From NCBI GenBank assembly GCA_021781285.1, contig JAJXXD010000154.1, positions 1-7,699 of the forward strand: 7,699 nt of DNA. The letters are read 5' to 3'. The number at the start of each line of letters is the position of its first letter. Position 1 is the first letter of the stretch. A program made the position numbers and the translations under genes. The notes beneath the pieces are model-generated. The model did no database searches. It worked only from the letters and a program-made list of their open reading frames with translations, and had not been told where the DNA came from. Source of the DNA: a bacterium. Lineage in GTDB: Bacteria > SZUA-79 > Acidulodesulfobacterales > Acidulodesulfobacteraceae. This document shows, one piece after another, positions 6,388 to 7,699 of this stretch.

Positions 6388-7699
6388 TTGAGCGTCAGGA
6401 AATTATTCGGCACGGACGGCGTGCGCGGACAGGCTAACAGGTATCCTTTGACATCCGAAGTCGCTTTAAAGCTCGGTATGGCATTAGTCAAGGTCTTAAA
6501 ATCAAAAGATAAAAGGTTAAAAATAGTTATAGGAAAAGATACGAGAATTTCCGGATATATGCTGGAAACAGCTCTTTCATCCGGCATATGCGCTATGGGT
6601 TCGGACGTTTATTTAGTCGGGCCTATGCCCACCCCCGGAGTCGCTTTTATAACCTCAAGTATGAGGGCGGACGCCGGAGTCGTAATTTCCGCTTCGCATA
6701 ATCCTTTTTACGATAACGGTATTAAGTTTTTCGACGGGAACGGGTTTAAATTCGACGATGAAGTAGAAAAAAAAATCGAAGATTTATTTTTTAATTTTAG
6801 TTTCGATAACGCAGGCACCACGGGAATTAATATAGGCAAAGCTCACAGGATAGACGATGCTACGGGAAGATACGTTATTTTCACCAAACTTTCTTTCCCC
6901 AGAAACCTGACGCTGAACGGGCTAAAAATTGTTTTGGACTGTGCCAACGGCGCAAACTATAAAGCCGCCCCCGAAGTTTTTTCGGAGCTTGGAGCCGAAG
7001 TTATTTTAGAAAGTGCAAATCCTGACGGAATAAATATTAACGACGGATGCGGTTCGATGTACCCTGAAAATTTAAGTTCTTCCGTTAAAAAAACCGGCGC
7101 CGACGTCGGACTGGCTTTGGACGGCGACGGCGACAGAGTAATTTTTTGCGACGAAAACGGAAAGACGCTGTTGGGCGACGAATTCCTCGCGATCTGCGCC
7201 CTGCATATGAAGACGGAAGGGTATTTAAAAAATAACGGCGTGGTTACTACCCATATGTCAAACATAGCTCTGGAAATATTATTTAAAAAACATGGAATAA
7301 AAACCGTTTACGCGGACGTAGGCGACAGGTATATTATGGAAAAAATGCTCAAAAACGGATATAACCTCGGAGGAGAGCAGTCGGGGCACATAATATTTTT
7401 AGACGACATCAATACCGGCGACGGCATAATATCCGCCTTAAAACTTCTTTCCGTAATGGTAAAAACGGGTATGCCGCTTTCCGAGCTGAGAAAAGTAATC
7501 AATCCTTATCCGCAGGCTCTTTTTAACGTCGATGTTCCATATAGAAAAAACATAGACGAATTACCCGGGGTTTCAAAAAAAATTGCATATTTCGGCGAAG
7601 TTTTAAAAGACAGGGGCAGAATCTTCGTCCGATACTCGGGAACGCAGAACTATCTCAGGGTTCTCGTTGAAGGCGAAAACTATGACGAAATAAACAATA
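6388..7699 (+). CDS. glmM: Phosphoglucosamine mutase GlmM (3' end outside window)
   Basis: GlmM interconverts glucosamine-6-phosphate and glucosamine-1-phosphate, the step before UDP-GlcNAc, and so feeds peptidoglycan and lipopolysaccharide synthesis. In Firmicutes it also binds and inhibits CdaA. The reading frame is open from TTG 6388 to the window edge, giving 437 codons. Family members have about 445-450, so only a short tail and the stop are missing. Visible sites are FGTDGVRG at the N-terminus, the phosphoserine loop SASHNP (catalytic S103), the metal loop DGDGDR with D245, D247 and D249, the sugar loop GGEQSGH (328-334) and the phosphate-binding loop RYSGTQN (415-421). The last differs from the more usual R-P/Y-SGTE, with Q in place of E. 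The SASHNP and GGEQSGH forms indicate GlmM rather than phosphomannomutase or phosphoglucomutase. It is the last gene seen in the operon. Confidence 0.96.
   Translation, partial: MSVRKLFGTDGVRGQANRYPLTSEVALKLGMALVKVLKSKDKRLKIVIGKDTRISGYMLETALSSGICAMGSDVYLVGPMPTPGVAFITSSMRADAGVVISASHNPFYDNGIKFFDGNGFKFDDEVEKKIEDLFFNFSFDNAGTTGINIGKAHRIDDATGRYVIFTKLSFPRNLTLNGLKIVLDCANGANYKAAPEVFSELGAEVILESANPDGININDGCGSMYPENLSSSVKKTGADVGLALDGDGDRVIFCDENGKTLLGDEFLAICALHMKTEGYLKNNGVVTTHMSNIALEILFKKHGIKTVYADVGDRYIMEKMLKNGYNLGGEQSGHIIFLDDINTGDGIISALKLLSVMVKTGMPLSELRKVINPYPQALFNVDVPYRKNIDELPGVSKKIAYFGEVLKDRGRIFVRYSGTQNYLRVLVEGENYDEINN

Noticed and set aside
6388..7699. glmM as a frameshifted or broken gene because no stop is found
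   Set aside because: The frame is open without interruption to the window edge with all active-site motifs in one frame; it is simply cut by the window about ten codons before the expected end.

Overview
The window is an AT-rich stretch of bacterial chromosome in which every confident gene is on the + strand. The order is tilS, a 212-base gap, then ftsH, folP, cdaA, cdaR (ybbR) and glmM. glmM runs off the right edge. From memory, this order resembles that of Deltaproteobacteria-type genomes, where ftsH, folP, the diadenylate cyclase and glmM are neighbours. The low GC, frequent AGA/AGG arginine codons and repeated TTG starts would suit one of the AT-rich uncultured lineages near that group, but this placement is a guess that no marker gene in the window settles.

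Layout: 1-46 is flank that cannot be assigned. 47-1588 is tilS (tRNA-Ile lysidine synthetase). 1589-1800 is the only real intergenic region. It holds a cluster of short direct and inverted repeats just after tilS, then a 27-bp perfect palindrome that overlaps the -35 box of a good sigma70-type promoter, and then a strong Shine-Dalgarno for ftsH. From ftsH onward the gaps between genes are 15, 3, 2 and 1 bases, so 1801-7699 looks like one transcription unit driven from about 1771. No terminator appears inside it.

How the genes work together: FtsH is the membrane AAA+ zinc protease. FolP makes dihydropteroate for folate and has a long N-terminal extension. CdaA (membrane diadenylate cyclase), CdaR (its YbbR-domain membrane partner) and GlmM (phosphoglucosamine mutase, which feeds UDP-GlcNAc to the cell wall) form the c-di-AMP synthesis and control module best known from Firmicutes. 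The unit therefore joins envelope protein quality control, folate synthesis, c-di-AMP signalling and the first steps of peptidoglycan precursor supply.

The genes themselves are recognisable housekeeping families, and I see no wholly new system. The points most worth a second look are the palindrome placed on the ftsH promoter, the repeat cluster after tilS, the extended FolP, the short two-domain CdaR, the poly-G tracts in tilS, and the pairing of TTG starts with strong ribosome binding sites.
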